Below are positions 18,758-28,608 of a stretch of 64,000 nt of DNA, one piece after another. The stretch is from Reinekea forsetii (GTDB lineage: Bacteria; Pseudomonadota; Gammaproteobacteria; Pseudomonadales; Natronospirillaceae): the NCBI RefSeq assembly GCF_002795845.1, contig NZ_CP011797.1, positions 953,501-1,017,500 of the forward strand. The letters run 5' to 3'. Position 1 is the first letter of the stretch. The number at the start of each line of letters is the position of its first letter. The position numbers and the translations under genes were made by a program. The notes beneath the pieces are model-generated. The model was given only the letters and a program-made list of their open reading frames with translations. It was not told the DNA's origin and ran no database searches.

Positions 18758-19821
18758 CAGAAGGCCTCCCCAACAGTGATCGCAAAGTTAAGCTCTTGGG
18801 CATCCACTAAGCCGATATCGAGCCGAACGTTGAAACGATCGGGGGTCGTTGCAAAACGGAGTCCTAGACCGACGCTGGAGTGAAATTCACTTACCTGGAG
18901 TTCGGCCAAGCTGGGCGCAACCTGAATGCTATCGAAAAAGGCCACACCGGCCCATTTAGGCCCCAATGTCTTGCGCCATTCCAACTGGCCGCCCAGGGCT
19001 GTGAAATCGATCCAACGATTGCCATTGGCGCCTCGTAAGGTGCGGTCCCCGGTCGGCTTGGGTAGATGGGTGAAGGGTGTCTTGGCGCTGGCCAACTGGC
19101 CATGAGCTCGAACGGCTAAGACGTCGGCACCCAGGGTGATAAAGTGCGCGGCACTGACCTGGGCCAGATAAAAACCGACGTCACTGCCCAATGCTTCACT
19201 GTACAGATCCAAGCGGCTCGACCAAAGCTGACCACTGGTGGACCAGTCGGTATTATCGCGGCTGTCGATCCGGCCAGAGATTCCCAAGCCGGTATAGAGA
19301 CCGCCGCTCTGACCGGCAACCGAGGCATCCAATAGGTCGGCCTGCGACGGGTCGATAAGGGCATCGATGCGGTGAAATTCGGCCAATAGGCTGGCACCCA
19401 GGTAGAATGTGTCGGTCACCTTTCGGGTCGCCGAGACAGAACTTTCCAGCGCGCTGTCGGCATAGCTATCGCCCGCATCGGGCGTTTGGTTGGCCTGGCC
19501 GTAATAGTCGCTGGGCCAATATTTACCGCCCAGCTTGCCGCTGATGTTCCAAGCGCCGTCGGAGACATATACGCTCGGCCAAATATAGGCCTGGTATTGT
19601 CCTTCGGTGGTGCCCTGGAGCAAAGCCTCTAATCGATTCTGGGGTACCGTAGGTGTTTGCTGGGCAAAAATACGCATCACATAGGCACCATACTGGAAAC
19701 CGGTTTCCGGCGAGGAGCCGACAGCGGGTAAGGGTACCCAGGTGGCCGGTTTTAAAGGCGCGGCAACGGATTCGACAGCCACTAGTAACACTAATCCAAG
19801 GGTCAGCCGGTTGATGTTCAT
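18757..19821 (-). CDS. Omp85-type outer-membrane beta-barrel protein without POTRA domains
   Basis: A 354-residue protein. The signal peptide is LTLGLVLLVAVESVAA. The rest is alternating-pattern beta strands with the bacterial surface-antigen (Omp85 C-terminal) features: a DRTLRGANGNRW element resembling the (V/L)RG(F/Y) loop of BamA/TamA, LEWRKTLGPKW, VAFFDSIQVAP, and a final strand LNFAITVGEAF ending in Phe, as Bam substrates do. No POTRA repeats precede it. Its translocation or insertion activity is unknown. I took the ATG at 19821, which begins a clean signal peptide; another ATG six codons upstream has no ribosome site. The ATGA overlap links it to the K+ channel gene. Confidence 0.8.
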   Translation of the reverse strand: MNINRLTLGLVLLVAVESVAAPLKPATWVPLPAVGSSPETGFQYGAYVMRIFAQQTPTVPQNRLEALLQGTTEGQYQAYIWPSVYVSDGAWNISGKLGGKYWPSDYYGQANQTPDAGDSYADSALESSVSATRKVTDTFYLGASLLAEFHRIDALIDPSQADLLDASVAGQSGGLYTGLGISGRIDSRDNTDWSTSGQLWSSRLDLYSEALGSDVGFYLAQVSAAHFITLGADVLAVRAHGQLASAKTPFTHLPKPTGDRTLRGANGNRWIDFTALGGQLEWRKTLGPKWAGVAFFDSIQVAPSLAELQVSEFHSSVGLGLRFATTPDRFNVRLDIGLVDAQELNFAITVGEAF

Positions 19822-20284
19822 AGGCGCAGTCTGTTCCATATTTAATTGTCAGCCGATCACGCTACCCCAGCACCTATTGCCGGTCAATGGTCGATTGTGG
19901 GCGGTCGGGGCGTTAAGATTGGCGTCCACTCAAGGCATCGGCCATCAGCTAGCGGGTGGTTCGCCCCATTACCGCCTGAGTCGTCCAAGCTGACGGTGGC
20001 TATTGGCGCAGGGATGCGGCAACCTACAAGTATAGGCTTGGGACGACGATATAGGGTTTATATGATCGATTTGAATAACTCCAACCTGGGCGGTGGCCTG
20101 GTTAAAGGCTTAGGCGGGCTTGATCAATTGGGTGGGGCGGGTCGCTTGCTGCAGAGCGATAGGGCGTATTCGAGCTGTTTCGGCGATAACAGGGGTTTTC
20201 AATGGATCCGTAACGACCGTTCGTGGTGGTTTAGTTGAGGCTCATGGCAAGACGCCAACAGGCCCAGAGAATGGATAGGGTGTC
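19822..20284. other. 463-base region between barrel gene and yigZ-like gene
   Basis: The two flanking genes are divergent, so promoters for both are expected here, but no clear sigma-70 pair was seen. A plus-strand frame runs through most of it; only its last 59 codons (20062-20238) have a plausible ribosome site and are listed separately as a doubtful small ORF. Confidence 0.4.
20062..20238 (+). CDS. Possible 58-residue glycine-rich small ORF (doubtful)
   Basis: ATG with TAGGG 5 bases upstream. The product is glycine/leucine rich in its first half (NSNLGGGLVKGLGGLDQL), then polar with two Trp and an SWWFS end. No domain is recognised. The glycine-rich start resembles small bacteriocin-like peptides, but there is no transporter or immunity gene nearby. 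It ends 46 bases before the yigZ-like gene. It could equally be a chance frame. Confidence 0.2.
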   Translation: MIDLNNSNLGGGLVKGLGGLDQLGGAGRLLQSDRAYSSCFGDNRGFQWIRNDRSWWFS

Positions 20285-20881
20285 ATGGCCGTTAGTCTAA
20301 AAAAACCGGTATTTTATGAGTTGGAAATTAAAAAAAGTCGCTTTCTCGCTTGGGTTGAACCGGTGGCTGACGCCGAAGCCGCCAAAGCCCGGCTGGCGGC
20401 TTGCCGAAGCGCGCACCCGGGCGCGCGGCATATCTGCTTTGTGTTTTCCGTGCCCGGTACCAGCGGCATGAGCGATGACGGGGAGCCGTCGGGCACGGCG
20501 GCCAAACCCATGGTGAATGTGCTCAATCATAAGGGCCTGGTGAGTGTGATGGCCATCGTGGTGCGCTACTTTGGTGGCATCAAGCTGGGCGCGGGTGGGT
20601 TGTCGCGCGCCTACGGCGGTGCCGTCGCCAAAGCCTTAGAACAGGCAGAATACCAAGCGGTAGAACGTCAGTGGTCGATTCTAATCCGCTGCCCCTTTGC
20701 CCTAGAGAGTCAGATTCGACGGGTTTGCGAGACCTACCAGGTGGCGCTGCTGGAGGTCCAGTATGGCCAAGCGGTCAGTGCCAGCCTGCAGGTAGCAGAC
20801 TCGATCAAAACCGATCTGGTGTCAGCCCTTCAGGCCACGGCGCCCGGCAATTCAGAGTTCATCGTGCAGGTGGCGGGCTAA
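20285..20881 (+). CDS. yigZ: IMPACT/YigZ family protein
   Basis: A 198-residue protein of the IMPACT family, whose eukaryotic members bind Gcn1; the bacterial role is not settled. The N-terminal domain shows KKSRFLAWVEPV, ARHICFVFSV, the SDDGEPSGTAAKP block and VVRYFGGIKLGAGGL, all hallmarks. The C-terminal ~70 residues match the small ferredoxin-like DUF1949 domain. It appears monocistronic, divergent from the barrel gene. Length and motifs are normal. Confidence 0.92.
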   Translation: MAVSLKKPVFYELEIKKSRFLAWVEPVADAEAAKARLAACRSAHPGARHICFVFSVPGTSGMSDDGEPSGTAAKPMVNVLNHKGLVSVMAIVVRYFGGIKLGAGGLSRAYGGAVAKALEQAEYQAVERQWSILIRCPFALESQIRRVCETYQVALLEVQYGQAVSASLQVADSIKTDLVSALQATAPGNSEFIVQVAG

Positions 20882-21035
20882 GGGCGCTGGGTGAGGCCAT
20901 TCGGCCCGCAGCGGTCACTCATCCGTGCCACAGTTCATTTCCCTGCGTGCGAAAGCCAACTCCTTGATGTGAATCATCTAACAGCCTGGTCTAGTATTAG
21001 ATAATGCTAATCTGACTTTTTGGAGTATCACAACG

Positions 21036-22688
21036 ATGAAACTGGTAATAGTAGGCGGGGTGGCCGGTGGTGCTTCTGCCGCGGCTCGAGCGCGGCGAAT
21101 TAGCGAGACGGCTGAAATTATAGTGTTTGAACGCGACAGTTTTATCTCCTTTGCCAACTGTGGCCTGCCCTACCATATTGGCGGTGAGATCCAAGATCGC
21201 AGTGCCCTCTTGGTGCAGACGCCTGAATCGATGAAGGCACGCTTTAAGCTCGACATTCGCATCAACTGTGACGTGATCGGTATCGACTCGGCGGCCCAAA
21301 CCGTGCGGGTCCGGGAACTGGATGGCGGGCGAGAATACAATGAGCGCTATGACGAACTGGTCCTATCCCCCGGTGCAAGACCGATTGTGCCAGCCATTTC
21401 AGGGGTCGATTTGAGTGCCGTTTTTACGCTGCGCAATATTCCCGATATGGATCGTATTATCCGTAAGATCAATATTGACGCGCCCCGTTCGGCGGTCGTC
21501 GTCGGGGGCGGTTATATTGGCATCGAGATGGCCGAAGCCTTGATTCATCGGGGTATTGAAACCACCCTGGTGGAGATGTCGAATCAACTAATGCCGCCAA
21601 TCGATCCGGAAATGGCGGTGCCTCTGCATCAGGAGATGCGTCGCCATGGGGTGCGCCTGCAGCTCAACGACGCCCTGCAGGAGATCGCCGAAGTCGACGG
21701 CCGCCTGCAACTGACCCTTAAGGCGGGTAAACCATTGGTAACCGACCTGGTGATTATGGCGATCGGCGTACGGCCGGAAAATCAGTTGGCCGAGTTGGCC
21801 AATCTGGCCATCGGTGCGCGTGGCGGTATCCAAGTCGATCGGCATATGCACACCAGCGTTGAGCATATCTGGGCGGTCGGGGACGCCATTGAGGTCAAAG
21901 ACTATGTTACCGGCCTGGCGGCACAAATACCGCTGGCGGGCCCGGCCAATCGACAGGGCCGTATTGTGGCCGATAATATATTTGGCCACCCGGCTGAATA
22001 TAAGAACACCCTTGGCACTGGTATCTGTAAGGTCTTTGATCTGGCAGCAGCGTCAACCGGTGCCAGTGAAAAGTTGCTCCGCGGGCAAGGCATCCCGTTC
22101 GAGAAAATCTATGTCCACGCCAGCGATCATGCCGGTTATTACCCCGGTGCCACCCAGGTCAATCTGAAGCTGTTGTTCGATCCAAGCGATGGTCGCCTGT
22201 TGGGAGCCCAAGCCATCGGTCCAAAGGGCGTCGATAAGCGCATCGATGTATTGGCCACGGCGCTGCGCGCTCAGATGACGGTGTTTGACCTAGAAGAACT
22301 TGAACTTTGTTATGCCCCGCCCTTTGGTTCTGCCAAAGACATTATCAATCAGGCCGGCTTTGTCGCCAGTAATGTGCTGCGCGGTGAACATCAGATTTGT
22401 CAGGCCGAACAGATCAGTGCCCGGGTCGATGATGCACTGCTTATCGACGTGCGCAGTCCCGCTGAAATCGGCGTTCTCGGAACCATTGATGAGGCCCTGA
22501 ACATTCCAGTCAATCTGCTCCGAGCCAACCTCTACCGGCTGCCCAAGGATCGTCCGCTGGTGGTCTTTTGCGCCGTTGGCTTGCGCGGTTATGTCGCCTA
22601 CCGCTTACTGAACAACCTGGGCTACCAGGTACGTAATTTAACTGGGGGGTTCACCACCTACCAGATGGTGAAGCGGATCGGCATCTAG
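21036..22688 (+). CDS. CoA-disulfide/persulfide reductase fused to rhodanese
   Basis: A 550-residue flavoprotein disulfide reductase. The N-terminal FAD site is LVIVGGVAGGASAAARARR, the single redox Cys is Cys42 in FANCGLPYH, the NADH site is VVVGGGYIGIEMAEAL and the second FAD motif is HIWAVGDAIEV. Residues about 455-550 are a rhodanese domain with Cys512 in FCAVGLRGY. This architecture is that of CoADR-RHD and of Shewanella NADH-dependent persulfide reductase, which reduce CoA-disulfides or CoA-persulfides. A role in elemental sulfur or polysulfide handling is inferred. It has its own leader and no obvious operon partners. Confidence 0.9.
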   Translation: MKLVIVGGVAGGASAAARARRISETAEIIVFERDSFISFANCGLPYHIGGEIQDRSALLVQTPESMKARFKLDIRINCDVIGIDSAAQTVRVRELDGGREYNERYDELVLSPGARPIVPAISGVDLSAVFTLRNIPDMDRIIRKINIDAPRSAVVVGGGYIGIEMAEALIHRGIETTLVEMSNQLMPPIDPEMAVPLHQEMRRHGVRLQLNDALQEIAEVDGRLQLTLKAGKPLVTDLVIMAIGVRPENQLAELANLAIGARGGIQVDRHMHTSVEHIWAVGDAIEVKDYVTGLAAQIPLAGPANRQGRIVADNIFGHPAEYKNTLGTGICKVFDLAAASTGASEKLLRGQGIPFEKIYVHASDHAGYYPGATQVNLKLLFDPSDGRLLGAQAIGPKGVDKRIDVLATALRAQMTVFDLEELELCYAPPFGSAKDIINQAGFVASNVLRGEHQICQAEQISARVDDALLIDVRSPAEIGVLGTIDEALNIPVNLLRANLYRLPKDRPLVVFCAVGLRGYVAYRLLNNLGYQVRNLTGGFTTYQMVKRIGI

Positions 22689-22733
22689 CGCGATACCTAC
22701 TATAGAGGTGATCGGCATGCTCGGACAAAAGGA

Positions 22734-23840
22734 TTAATCGGCCACAACGGCTGACTGTAATTGAACCAAGGCCCAGTCGATGTGCTCGTCTACCAGGGCC
22801 GATACCCGCCCTTTGGCGCGCTCTAAGGTGGCGATCAACTCTGGCGACGCCGGGGCATTACCCAGTGCCACGGCGATATTGCGCTGCCATTGGGCATAGC
22901 CGATACGGCGAATTGGACTGCCCTCGGTGTTGTGCAGAAATTCCACCTCGGTCCAACTAAAAGCCTCCATCAGAGAGATTTTCTCCAGCGAATGGCGCGG
23001 CGTAAAGTCGGCCTCCTGCGTGGTATCGGCCTTGTTGTTATGGGGGCAAACCAGCTGGCAGTCATCGCAACCATAGATGCGGTTGCCCATCTTTGCGCGT
23101 AAATCGACCGGGATGGAGCCGTCGTATTCGATGGTTAAGTAGCTGATGCACTTGCGCGCGTCCAATACCCCCGGCGCAACAAAGGCATCGGTTGGGCAAT
23201 CGACCAAGCACTGATTGCAGCTGCCGCAATGACCCTGTTCCAAGGGCGGATCAAAGGGCAGGTCTAAGTCGGTAAAGAGCTCGCCAAGGAAAAACCAACT
23301 GCCGACGCCTGGCGCCAGCAATAGGGTGTTTTTCCCAGTCCAGCCCAGTCCAGCCTGTTCGGCCAGCTGGCGTTCCATTACCGGGGCGCTGTCGACAAAG
23401 GGGCGATAGCCATGACTGCCGGCTAATTCGGTGATCTGTTGGGCCAATTGCACTAGGCGCTTGCGCAGGACCTTATGATAGTCTCGGCCCAGCGCATAGC
23501 GCGCGACATAAGCCAGCTCCGGTGAGTCGAGCACGGCCATGCTGTGGTGATTGGCCGGCAAATAGTCCATGCGCACTGCAATGACCGTCTTGGTGCCCGG
23601 TTGCAGTAGATCGCCGCGTAAACGTTTGTCGGAATTGCGCGTTAACCAGTCCATCTCGCCATGATAGCCGGCGTCCAGCCATTGCTGCAGATGTTCGCCA
23701 TGCGCGCGGGTGTCGGGCGCGCAGAAGCGCATCGCTTGAAAGCCAAGCGGGGCTCCTAGGGCTCGAATTTTCTCCGCCAGGCTGAGTTCAGTTGTTGTTG
23801 CAATAAGGTCCACAGGTACCGCCATCGGTAAATTCATCAT
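22734..23840 (-). CDS. queG: Epoxyqueuosine reductase
   Basis: Last step of tRNA queuosine synthesis: cobalamin-dependent reduction of epoxyqueuosine. The 368-residue protein has the N-terminal DUF1730 region, two [4Fe-4S] clusters (CGSCNQCLVDCP and CDDCQLVCPH) and a C-terminal HEAT-like helical tail. It is divergent from tsaE, as in E. coli. The nnr (NAD(P)HX epimerase/dehydratase) gene that normally sits between the divergence and tsaE is absent here. Confidence 0.95.
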   Translation of the reverse strand: MMNLPMAVPVDLIATTTELSLAEKIRALGAPLGFQAMRFCAPDTRAHGEHLQQWLDAGYHGEMDWLTRNSDKRLRGDLLQPGTKTVIAVRMDYLPANHHSMAVLDSPELAYVARYALGRDYHKVLRKRLVQLAQQITELAGSHGYRPFVDSAPVMERQLAEQAGLGWTGKNTLLLAPGVGSWFFLGELFTDLDLPFDPPLEQGHCGSCNQCLVDCPTDAFVAPGVLDARKCISYLTIEYDGSIPVDLRAKMGNRIYGCDDCQLVCPHNNKADTTQEADFTPRHSLEKISLMEAFSWTEVEFLHNTEGSPIRRIGYAQWQRNIAVALGNAPASPELIATLERAKGRVSALVDEHIDWALVQLQSAVVAD

Positions 23841-23913
23841 CGTTCAGTCACATCCATCGGGACTAATGATACACTCTGACGGGTTCGTCTTGGATTAAGA
23901 AAGAAGTTAAACC

Positions 23914-24390
23914 GTGAAAATTCAAATAACAGAAGCTCAAATGCTCCGTTTTGGTCAACAATTGGCCCAGGTATGTCAGGCCGGCAGCGTTATCTATCTG
24001 CACGGAACCTTGGGCATGGGTAAAACGACCCTGTGTCGAGCCGTGATTCAGGGGCTGGGCTGGGCTGGGCGAGTCAAGAGCCCGACCTACAATTTGGTAG
24101 AAGAGTATGACTTGCTGACCGTGCGCGCCATTCATTTCGATCTCTATCGCCTGGCTGAACCGGAGGAGTTGGAATTTATTGGTATTCGCGATTACGATGC
24201 CAGCACTAATTTGTGGCTTATCGAATGGCCGGACCAGGGCCGGGGCTGTTTGCCCGCGGCAGACCTGGAGGTGACTCTGAGCGAGGCTCCGGGCTTGCCT
24301 GAAGAACGCCTGATCCGACTGCACACGAACAGTGCCAAAGGTGCCAGCCAGTTGCTGGCCCTACAACAATTAATGGAGATACAAGCTTGA
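23914..24390 (+). CDS. tsaE: tRNA t6A biosynthesis ATPase TsaE
   Basis: ATPase that drives turnover of the TsaBD complex making N6-threonylcarbamoyl-adenosine at A37 of ANN-decoding tRNAs. The 158-residue protein has the Walker A loop GTLGMGKTT (about residues 31-39), the [12 protein letters not shown] switch, HFDLYRL, and LIEWPDQG. The start is GTG, and the sequence after it aligns with the family from the first residue. Its TGA overlaps the TTG start of the amidase gene. Confidence 0.94.
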   Translation: MKIQITEAQMLRFGQQLAQVCQAGSVIYLHGTLGMGKTTLCRAVIQGLGWAGRVKSPTYNLVEEYDLLTVRAIHFDLYRLAEPEELEFIGIRDYDASTNLWLIEWPDQGRGCLPAADLEVTLSEAPGLPEERLIRLHTNSAKGASQLLALQQLMEIQA

Positions 24391-25745
24391 AGCAAAGGTT
24401 GCTGGTTTTATTACTGGTCTTGTCCGGTCCGGTTTTTGCTGCGACCGTGCATGGCGTGCGTATTTGGCCGGCGCCTGACAATACTCGGTTGGTCTTTGAT
24501 CTCGATACCCCTATTGACCACTCGATTCTGGTCTTAAAGAACCCCTTTCGTATCGTGCTCGATATCGAAGGTGCCGGCCTGAGCACCGACTTTGCCGAGC
24601 TGGATCTTACCGGTAGTGGCGTCACCCAAATCCGCAGCGCAACGCGCAACGCCAATGACATCCGTATCGTCTTGGATATGTCGACCAATATGCTGCCAAG
24701 AAGTTTCGCCCTCAAGCCTAACGACCAGTATGGCCATCGCCTAGTGCTCGATCTGGAGCGACCCACGCTCCAGACCCCAACCATCACACCTCGTATTGAA
24801 CCCGTGGTCAGCAAGTCCATCGCCCAAATAAGCAATCAGCGCCGGGATATAGTCGTCGTGATTGATGCCGGTCACGGTGGAGAAGATCCCGGCGCCATCG
24901 GCCCCTCTAAATTGAGAGAGAAGGATGTGGTGCTGGCCATTGCCAAGGAAGTGTATCGGCAGCTCTCCGCCATAAAAGGGTATCAGCCGATCTTAGTGCG
25001 CGACAGCGACTACATAGTGGGCTTGAAGCAGCGCCGTGAACTGGCTCGGAAAAAGAATGCCGATCTGTTTATCTCGATTCACGCCGATGCCTATTCTAAG
25101 GCCTCGGCCCATGGCGCCTCGGTCTATGCGCTGTCAAACGGTGGGGTGGTCAGTGCCGTTGCCAAATATTTGGCCAATCAAGAGAATGCCGCCGATGTGA
25201 TCGGCGGGATTAACGGAGTCAGCCTGGAAGATAAGGACGAGGTCTTGAAATCGGTGCTGGTGGATCTGTCAATGACTACCACCTTGCAGAGCTCACTCAG
25301 TGTCGGTTCGATAGTCCTCAATAAAATGGGCAAATTTGCCAAGTTGCACGGCGACCGGACTCAGATTGGACAGGCCAATTTCGTGGTCCTAAGAGCCCCA
25401 GATGTGCCATCCATCCTGATCGAAACCGGTTTCATCAGCAATCCGCGGGAAGAACGTAACCTCGGCTCGGCGGCCTATCGTAAGAAAATGGCCAGCGCGA
25501 TCAGCGCCGGGATTCAAACCTACTTTCAGCGCACGCCGCCGGAGAGTAGTTATATCGCGTGGCAGAAGCAGCAGTCGCAGACCCTTCAGGCTGCGACGCG
25601 CAGATACACCGTTGCCAAGGGTGATACCTTATCGGGTATCGCGGGGCGATATGGCATATCACTGACCAATTTAGTCAGCTTGAACAACCTTAGAAGTAAC
25701 TCCATACGGGTAGGGCAGGTGCTGTTAGTGCCGGGGGCTTCCTAA
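24387..25745 (+). CDS. amiB: N-acetylmuramoyl-L-alanine amidase with AMIN and LysM domains
   Basis: Periplasmic zinc amidase that cuts stem peptides from glycan at the septum. The order is: signal peptide ([14 protein letters not shown]), AMIN targeting domain (about residues 22-115), Amidase_3 domain with zinc ligands in [13 protein letters not shown] and SIHADA and the catalytic Glu in [10 protein letters not shown], then a LysM module at about 408-450 ([17 protein letters not shown]). The LysM tail and mutL neighbour point to the AmiB group rather than AmiC. The start is TTG, overlapping the tsaE stop as TTGA, with GGAG 9 bases upstream. EnvC at 13091 is the predicted activator. Confidence 0.93.
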   Translation: MKQRLLVLLLVLSGPVFAATVHGVRIWPAPDNTRLVFDLDTPIDHSILVLKNPFRIVLDIEGAGLSTDFAELDLTGSGVTQIRSATRNANDIRIVLDMSTNMLPRSFALKPNDQYGHRLVLDLERPTLQTPTITPRIEPVVSKSIAQISNQRRDIVVVIDAGHGGEDPGAIGPSKLREKDVVLAIAKEVYRQLSAIKGYQPILVRDSDYIVGLKQRRELARKKNADLFISIHADAYSKASAHGASVYALSNGGVVSAVAKYLANQENAADVIGGINGVSLEDKDEVLKSVLVDLSMTTTLQSSLSVGSIVLNKMGKFAKLHGDRTQIGQANFVVLRAPDVPSILIETGFISNPREERNLGSAAYRKKMASAISAGIQTYFQRTPPESSYIAWQKQQSQTLQAATRRYTVAKGDTLSGIAGRYGISLTNLVSLNNLRSNSIRVGQVLLVPGAS

Positions 25746-25788
25746 TGGCTGTTAATCAACACCTTAATACGACAGGATGCCAGGCTTG

Positions 25789-27642
25789 ATGGCGGAGCGC
25801 ACAATTGAAATATTATCGCCCCGTTTGGCTAATCAGATCGCCGCGGGCGAGGTGGTCGAGCGTCCGGCATCGGTTGTCAAGGAGCTGATTGAAAACAGCC
25901 TCGATGCCGGTGCGACGCGGATCGATATCGAAGTTGAGCAGGGTGGCCTGAAGTTGATCCGGGTGCGGGATAATGGCCGGGGCGTGGCCAAGTCCGATCT
26001 GTCCTTGGCGCTGGCGCGTCATGCGACATCCAAGGTTTACTCACTCGATGAGTTAGAGGCCTTGGTATCGCTCGGCTTTCGGGGTGAAGCCCTTGCCTCG
26101 GTGGCGTCCGTATCGCGGTTGAACTTCACCAGTAAACCGGCCAGCCAAGCCGATGCCTGGCAGGTCCAGTCCCAGGGTCGGGATATGCTCACTGAGGTAA
26201 CCCCGGCCGCCCATACCGATGGCACCTCCGTCGAGGTGCGCGATCTGTTCTTTAATACTCCGGCTCGGCGCAAGTTTTTACGCACTGAAAAGACCGAATT
26301 CAGCCATTTGGAAGAGGTCATCAAGCGCCAGGCTTTATCGCGCTTCGACGTCGGTTTCTCATTGCGGCATAACAATCGCACCATCCACGCGCTGCGTCCG
26401 GCCCTGACCATAACCGAACAGCAACGCCGGATCGCGGCGCTGCTGAATCCTGACTTTATGCTCAACTCGATTCTGATCGAGACCGAGCGGGCTGGCCTGA
26501 AGATGACCGGCTGGGTGGGGTTGCCGACCTTTTCCCGGTCCAGTGCCGATATGCAGTACTTCTTTGTCAACGGCAGAGTGGTGCGCGATCGGGTGATCGC
26601 CCATGCCGTCAAACAAGCCTATCGTGATGTATTGTTCCACGGCCGCCAACCCTGTTTTGTGTTATTTCTAGAACTCGACAGCCTGGGTGTTGATGTCAAT
26701 GTCCACCCGACCAAGCACGAGGTCCGCTTTCGCGATCAGCGTTTGGTCCACGATTTCCTATTTTCGCAATTGCACCGCGCCCTGGCCGAAGTGCGCCCCC
26801 AACTTGGCGCAGAGCCGCTGGTTGCGCCTGAGTTAACGCCCACTACCAGCGGTATCGAGGCCGGTGAATTTGGCGGTCAGCGCAGCCTGAATATGGCAGA
26901 CCGCTCTGCGCCCTATTCGATGTCATCAACGCCGAGCTCGAGCCTTAGCACCGGCGAACAGGTCGCCTTTTATCAGCAGTTGCAGCGCCCAAGCGATCTC
27001 GTTACCGAGCGCGGCTGGCAGGCACAGCAGCCGCTGCCACAGACCAGCCAAGTGGACATCCCGCCCTTAGGTTTTGCCATTGCCCAGCTGCACGGCGTGT
27101 TTATACTGGCCCAGTCTGAACAGGGGCTAATCCTAGTTGATATGCATGCGGCCCATGAGCGCATTACCTATGAACGGATGAAGAACCAATACGATCAGCA
27201 GGGCATTCAAGCACAGCCCTTGTTGGTGCCATTGAAGTTGGCGGTGAGCAATCGTGAGGCCGATACGGCCGAGGAGTTTGCCGAGGTGCTGGCAACATTT
27301 GGCTTGGAGCTGCAACGCTCCGGGCCGGAAGCCCTGACAGTGCGGCAAATACCGGTTTATCTGCAGCAGGCCGATGTGGAGCCGTTGGTGCGCTCGGTGC
27401 TAGCCGACTTTAGTAGCCATGAAAGCTCGGATGCCATCCTCGCCCAGCGCAATGAAATACTCTCCACCATGGCCTGTCACGGTTCGATTCGGGCTAACCG
27501 CAAGCTGACCATTCCAGAGATGAACGGCTTGCTGCGCGATATGGAACGTACTGAACGCAGCGGACAATGCAACCATGGCCGACCGACTTGGACCCAGCTG
27601 TCGATGACCGAGTTGGATAAGCTGTTTTTGCGGGGACGATAA
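25789..27642 (+). CDS. mutL: DNA mismatch repair protein MutL (endonuclease type)
   Basis: GHKL ATPase that links MutS mismatch recognition to strand incision. The N-terminal motifs are [16 protein letters not shown] and GFRGEALAS. The C-terminal domain has [12 protein letters not shown] (Asp451 onward), the metal-binding endonuclease motif, plus [10 protein letters not shown] and CNHGRPTW. E. coli MutL lacks these, so this MutL should nick DNA itself, as in Pseudomonas, without MutH. I chose the ATG at 25789, giving 617 aa; an ATG four codons upstream sits directly on its own AGG. The linker (about 345-430) is low-complexity, as usual. Confidence 0.96.
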   Translation: MAERTIEILSPRLANQIAAGEVVERPASVVKELIENSLDAGATRIDIEVEQGGLKLIRVRDNGRGVAKSDLSLALARHATSKVYSLDELEALVSLGFRGEALASVASVSRLNFTSKPASQADAWQVQSQGRDMLTEVTPAAHTDGTSVEVRDLFFNTPARRKFLRTEKTEFSHLEEVIKRQALSRFDVGFSLRHNNRTIHALRPALTITEQQRRIAALLNPDFMLNSILIETERAGLKMTGWVGLPTFSRSSADMQYFFVNGRVVRDRVIAHAVKQAYRDVLFHGRQPCFVLFLELDSLGVDVNVHPTKHEVRFRDQRLVHDFLFSQLHRALAEVRPQLGAEPLVAPELTPTTSGIEAGEFGGQRSLNMADRSAPYSMSSTPSSSLSTGEQVAFYQQLQRPSDLVTERGWQAQQPLPQTSQVDIPPLGFAIAQLHGVFILAQSEQGLILVDMHAAHERITYERMKNQYDQQGIQAQPLLVPLKLAVSNREADTAEEFAEVLATFGLELQRSGPEALTVRQIPVYLQQADVEPLVRSVLADFSSHESSDAILAQRNEILSTMACHGSIRANRKLTIPEMNGLLRDMERTERSGQCNHGRPTWTQLSMTELDKLFLRGR

Positions 27643-28608
27643 ATGATCGACAATAGGCCACCGGCTCTATTTCTAATGGGACCGACTGCTGCCGGCAAGA
27701 CCGAATTGGCGATTGCCCTAGTAGAGCTGGGCAGCTGTGAAATCATCTCGGTAGACTCGGCACAAATCTATCGCAGCATGGATATTGGCACGGCCAAGCC
27801 AGATGCGCAGACCCTAGTCCGCGCGCCGCACCATTTGATCGATATTTGCGACCCGGCTGAAAGCTACTCGGTGGTGCAGTTTCGTCGTGCTGCGCTCGCG
27901 ACAATGGCCGAGATCAGTCAGCGTGGTAAAATACCCCTATTGACGGGTGGTACCATGCTGTATTTCAAATCATTGGTCGAACCGATGGCCGACTTGCCGG
28001 AAGGTGATCAGGGCATCCGCAGCGAACTGGCACAGCAGATGGCGGACCAGGGTTTGGTCGGGCTCGTCGCGCAATTGGCTCAGGTTGACCCGGTGGCTCA
28101 CGCCCGCATCGATCTGGCGAATCCGCAGCGAGTGCAGCGTGCGCTGGAGGTGTTCCGTGTCAGTGGCCGACCCATTTCAGCCTTCTGGGCCGAAGGCACC
28201 CACGACGGACGGGGTAATTTGGCCGTCGGCGCGGCGGAGCAATTCCCTTATCGATTACTGCAATATGGCGTGATACCGCAAGACCGGGCCATTCTGCATG
28301 CGCGCATCGCACAGCGCTTTCGTTGGATGCTCGAACAGGGCTTTGAGCAAGAAGTCCGGGAGCTTTATAGTCGAGGTGACCTGCATCTAGATCTGCCATC
28401 GATGCGCTGTGTCGGATATCGACAGATGTGGCACTACCTCGATGGCCTGATCGATTACGATGAAATGATTGAGCGCGGTATCATCGCGACGCGTCAACTG
28501 GCCAAACGTCAGCTGACCTGGTTGCGCGGCTGGCCCGAGTTGCAGGCGCTCGACACTAGTGCAGTGAGCAGTGTTGATTATTGCCAGCAGATCTTAGGGC
28601 AACTGTGA
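27643..28608 (+). CDS. miaA: tRNA dimethylallyltransferase
   Basis: Adds a dimethylallyl group to A37 of UNN-decoding tRNAs, the first step to ms2i6A. The 321-residue protein has the P-loop GPTAAGKTE, the VDSAQIYR block, the LTGGTMLYFK motif and MRCVGYRQMW. The ATG directly follows the mutL TAA, so the two are co-translated. It is followed by a 343-base gap before hfq, longer than in E. coli. Confidence 0.96.
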   Translation: MIDNRPPALFLMGPTAAGKTELAIALVELGSCEIISVDSAQIYRSMDIGTAKPDAQTLVRAPHHLIDICDPAESYSVVQFRRAALATMAEISQRGKIPLLTGGTMLYFKSLVEPMADLPEGDQGIRSELAQQMADQGLVGLVAQLAQVDPVAHARIDLANPQRVQRALEVFRVSGRPISAFWAEGTHDGRGNLAVGAAEQFPYRLLQYGVIPQDRAILHARIAQRFRWMLEQGFEQEVRELYSRGDLHLDLPSMRCVGYRQMWHYLDGLIDYDEMIERGIIATRQLAKRQLTWLRGWPELQALDTSAVSSVDYCQQILGQL

